A stretch of DNA of 64,000 bases, taken from Trogon surrucura. Lineage: Eukaryota > Chordata > Aves > Trogoniformes > Trogonidae. Positions 60,311 through 64,000 of this stretch are shown here, piece by piece; position 1 is the stretch's first letter, and every line of letters begins with the position of its first letter. The translations under genes were made by a program, and so were the position numbers. The notes below the pieces were generated by a model. It searched no databases, was not told the origin of the DNA, and saw only the letters and a program-made list of their open reading frames with translations. The DNA is taken from assembly GCA_020746105.1 (NCBI GenBank), contig CM036633.1:14058501-14122500 (forward strand). Reading direction: 5' to 3'.

Positions 60311-61262
60311 CACCACAAAACCTGGAGTAAGAGTGAGAACCAAGGGGTTTGGGCTAGGCTGTTTCAGCTATTGTGGTGGTTGGACATGCAGAGTTGTCTG
60401 CAGGTAGGAGCAGAAGCATACAAGTGATCGTTTTCCCTCTTTCTAGGACTGATCACAGTTTTGTTCTGAATTTTCAAATGTTTTCTTCTCTCCCCAAGGA
60501 GCCATAAGAAGACATGCAGAGTAGATGAGCTGAGGGGACTGAAAGGGAAACTCCATGCAGGGAGATTTAAATTAATGGAGCATAGCAAAGAGAAGAAAGG
60601 TTTGTTTTCCCTCTTTCCATCTATAAAATCTCACCAGGATAAAGGCGTCGACTCAAAGCTGGACATACAAAAGACTTTAGGTGAAAGTAAAAGATCTGGG
60701 GAAGAAATGTAATCTGTAGCTGGCTCTGCCCAAGGCAAAGCTGACACAGTCACACCTGGGAAAAAGGGATTAACATTTTATCGTAGCTCATGGTGTGTTA
60801 AAACAAGGTGAGACAGAGTGGGCTGCCTGGGGACACTGACCAACAGCAGATGTCCAGCAGCAGCTCCTCTTTCTCTGCTGAGGAAGCTTGAGCTGGAAGC
60901 AGAGGGGCACAGGTAGGACCCCTCACCAGCTGCTGGGATGTTTCCCCAAGCATCCACGGCTCATGTCCTGGTTCCTCCAAGGCTCATCTCCCAGCCCTTC
61001 CAGGGCTCAGCAGCAGTGCTGCCCTTTGCAGCATCCAGTGCTTGGGAGTTCCCTTCCGGCTCCTACTGCCCCCCAGGACCCCTTCGCTAAGTGACACAAT
61101 TTCCACTTGTGACTCCACATTCAGTTACTGCATCAGCAGCTACACCACAACAAAATGGTGATGCAGAAATGTGCCATGTCTTGGAATCTGCAAAGGTTGC
61201 TGAGAGTTTTTTCCTCTTGATTCTTGTTTTTGTTTAAAAGGGAGTCTGGTGGAGTACATGCC

Positions 61263-61275
61263 TTTTTTTTTTTTT
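61263..61275. repeat. T13 homopolymer
   Basis: Thirteen T. On the minus strand an ATTAAA lies about 40 bases upstream of the equivalent A-run, too far to argue for a retroposed tail. Confidence 0.75.
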
Positions 61276-64000
61276 CTGGAGGTGGGGTTGGAGTGGCAAG
61301 AATTGTGCTGCTTTAATGCAAACTTCACTAAGATGGTACAACTCGCATTTAAATTGATTTATGAGTATGCACACTGAGGTCTGCACCAGCTTAACTAATG
61401 CAATTAAAAACCTGATGTTAGCTTAATTGGTTTGAGGTTTACTACAAGCAAAGCTTAAATGCTGAAATGCTTCTCCAGAAGAACAGGCACACTGAGTTAT
61501 TTGTCGGGTGTTTCAAAGGCAGATGACCATGCTAACGTCCTTTGTCCTTGCTGAGTAGATCAGTGCTGAGCAGCTGACACACGACCGACTGAGACAAGAC
61601 ACCCATGCAATAACTGAGGACTCCTCCCAGGGTGATCAAGGTCTGTAACACTGAATTCAAGTTTTTCAAGTAAGATCCAGGTGCCCCACTAGGAATTAGT
61701 TCACTTATAATGTGCCAGTTCTAAGCTGTTATAATGAAACCTCATTAGCTTCTGCAAATGCAAAGGCAGGAGATGGTTAAGATCTGGGTCCATTAATATT
61801 CCCAATCCTAACATACAGAACCTTCAATAAAAGCTCTTGATTTAGCCCATCTGACTTCGTAACTTGATTTTCTTCTTCTCAATCAGTTTTTTCTGTCCGG
61901 CAAACAACTTCCCTTTCCCCTAGTATAACATAAGTACCCTAATTAAGCAGATGTGAACTGAACCACATACCTGCTAGCAGGGGTGAGCACACCAAGCTGG
62001 GAGGAATAACATCCCTTTCTCCACTGATCTCATGCTCATTTGCAGATCTGAACAGAAGCCAAGTCTGTCACAAACACGTCTTTACTGCTATTTCACAGAA
62101 ATGGCTATACACTAAAATAATAAGCGAAATCACTAAGCGGGCATTTCTCAAGTACAACAAAATACTCATAGCCTTAAAATATTTTTATCTGTGTAGCTAG
62201 TATACAGTCTACTCATGAGACAGTTTCCCACCATGAAACATCCTTCGCAGCTAATTAGAAGCGCTTCTGAAAAAAAAATTATTTGATGCTAAGGTGGGTA
62301 GGAAAAAGCTCGTAGTCTTGGTCGAGTAAAATCAAGGCTAAAGGATTATGTGATTCTGTAAAGAAAACTTTATTAAAGCCAAATTTCATCCAATCTCTTT
62401 AAAAATTCCTCCAAGACCAGTGTCTGATGACTATTTCCCTTGTATACATTTCCATTTTATACGAGAATCTTGTCTGATTTAATTCTGCTTGGAAACACAG
62501 CAGTAAAATGCGAGTGAGAACAGGGCTTTGCTTACCCCCAGGCATGTTGAAATCTCAAATAGTCCTTAAGGGGCCACTTCCTCAAATACTTCTGGACGTC
62601 CTTAAAAATCTCCAGCACTTCCAAGATTGCCCATTCAAATTGTACAATCCCAAATAGCTCAGAAAAGGAGTTGCTTTTTTCCATATCCTATTTCATGTCT
62701 TGATCTGTACCATCCACGTTATTTAGAAATCTCATATGTGAACATACACCCATGCTCTGAGCACTGCTTAAACCAAGCTGCGTATTTGGCATGAGCCAAC
62801 AGGTTGGCCTCATTTCCATGTGAGGAAGGTATCTTCTAGCAAGGGTCTACAGACCAGGAGCATTAATTAAAACACCAGTGACATCAACGTATACTTTGCT
62901 GGACAAATTCATGGGCACCAATATTGGAAAGAAGAAAGACCTAAAGCAACCAAGGAGGAGAAGAAGCTGATCATGAAGGCAAGCAGCCCTGTCCTCCGGT
63001 AAGTGAGGAAACAACCATTAACCACCATCCAAGTAGTACCAGGAATGGACAATCTATCTGCCCATAATAAAGAAATTTTGCCCTTACTTTGCATTATCTG
63101 ATGGTAAAAGCAGAAATACAACACGTACTCAGACATTTATCAACAGTAATTGGTTTTGCAATTACCATTTCAACTTCCCCCCCGAGGTTTGATCTCCCAT
63201 GGTGAGTCAATCCCCCCCCACCTCAATGTTTGGAAATATCTCCTTACCCTAAGCTTGTGTTAAGGATTTATTGTGTTCCTTCCCCTTTGATGTTGGAAGT
63301 ATTACTAGCCTCCATTACTCATGTGTTTTTCTTCATCCTAGTTATTTAAGGGAACTTTTTCCACCTGATCCAGGCAAAAGCCTTTCATTTAGCAGCTGGA
63401 GATCAAAGTTTATTCGCTCATACCAAAGGGCTTCACAAAAACACAATTAAAAAAAAAACCATGCTCCCAATCAGAGTTGTGTTCTCAGAACTGTGAAGAG
63501 GTGAGACAGAAAGAGGGCAACTATTCCGGAGACCAGATTCCTGCCCGACACCTATCCAAGGTTGGGATCTTGCCTTCTGCCAAGGCCAGGATGCAGAAAG
63601 AAGCAGAGGAGACTCCTTGGGGCATGAAAAAGTGATGGAGATGCCCTCCTTCCTTCACATACTGCATGAACCTTCAAGCACCTTGGGTTGTCACTGAGCT
63701 GTATTCTCAGACGTGTTGTTTCAGACCCAAACATAAAATCTTTTCTATTTTAGAAGGCCTGAAGGTCTTTCAGCAACCCCAGAACTGACAGAAACGAAGG
63801 AGGTTTGCGTGTCCTTGGGCACAGCCGAGGTGTGTGCTTAACAACGACCTTTTGTGTGTGCTGGCTTGTGGGGTATTCTGTAATCACAGAAATTTGACAT
63901 GAGATTCTTAATGAGCACTACTGAAAGGGGCTATATCCAGTATGATCATGTGATACGGTGTCCTGCTTGCCAGAATTACTCTCAAAGCTAACCATATGCT

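Larger units (their letters stand above)
58786..64000. other. Unique non-coding sequence
   Basis: No supported gene or transposon to the end of the window. Small repeats at 60069-60106, 60284-60310 and 61263-61275 are listed separately. Open frames are short and lack domains. Confidence 0.55.

Noticed and set aside
1-64000. CRISPR arrays, tRNA or rRNA genes, bacterial-style operons, or a novel multi-gene system
   Set aside because: No regularly spaced repeats, tRNA-like folds, ribosomal RNA blocks or clustered coding genes were seen. The content is that of a bird gene desert or long intron.

Overview
The window looks like nuclear DNA from a bird, mostly intergenic or deep-intronic. The main evidence is nine fragments of the CR1 LINE family, the dominant retrotransposon of birds. 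They carry the hallmark 'GGAAGGGACC ... TCCAACCCCCTGCC' 3' block and the ATTCTATG-type 3' end. There are also two solo LTRs of the bird endogenous-retrovirus style. The CR1 type with a 'GGGCCAGGGCTCCGGCACCC' block and the LTR opening TGTCCTGGTTTGGG suggest a non-galliform (neoavian) bird. That finer placement is an inference from memory of these families, not a search result.

I could not recognise any protein-coding gene with confidence. The open frames are scattered, overlapping and of low quality, apart from those inside CR1 copies. The longest meaningful one (31918-32616, minus) is the C-terminal part of a CR1 reverse-transcriptase protein. Three plus-strand stretches (7575-7767, 13460-13678 and 55870-56132) look a little like unrecognised terminal exons or first exons, and are offered as low-confidence candidates only. 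The last sits in a CpG-rich stretch.

Layout. Positions 1-8158 are unique sequence with simple repeats. An LTR at 8159-8830 is interrupted by a CR1. Two more minus-strand CR1 pieces lie at 10.8-11.9 kb. From 13.0 to 18.6 kb is AT-rich sequence with homeodomain-type TAATTA clusters that may be conserved non-coding DNA. CR1 copies follow at 21.0 kb, 31.8-32.7 kb (the best preserved), 34.0-34.8 kb (plus strand, decayed), 36.9 kb, 37.8 kb and 44.1 kb. A probable ancient MIR SINE relic lies at 45.2-45.4 kb. A 1191-bp solo LTR with a perfect 5-bp target-site duplication occupies 51340-52530. The rest is unique sequence, including the CpG-rich patch near 56 kb.

There is no operon, CRISPR array, tRNA, rRNA or novel multi-gene system that I can see. 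The points of interest are repeat biology (nested insertion, target-site duplications, an LTR hairpin, a poly(A) run behind an AATAAA) and a few possible exons or regulatory elements. All identifications were made by eye. Boundaries of decayed repeats are approximate to about 5-30 bp.
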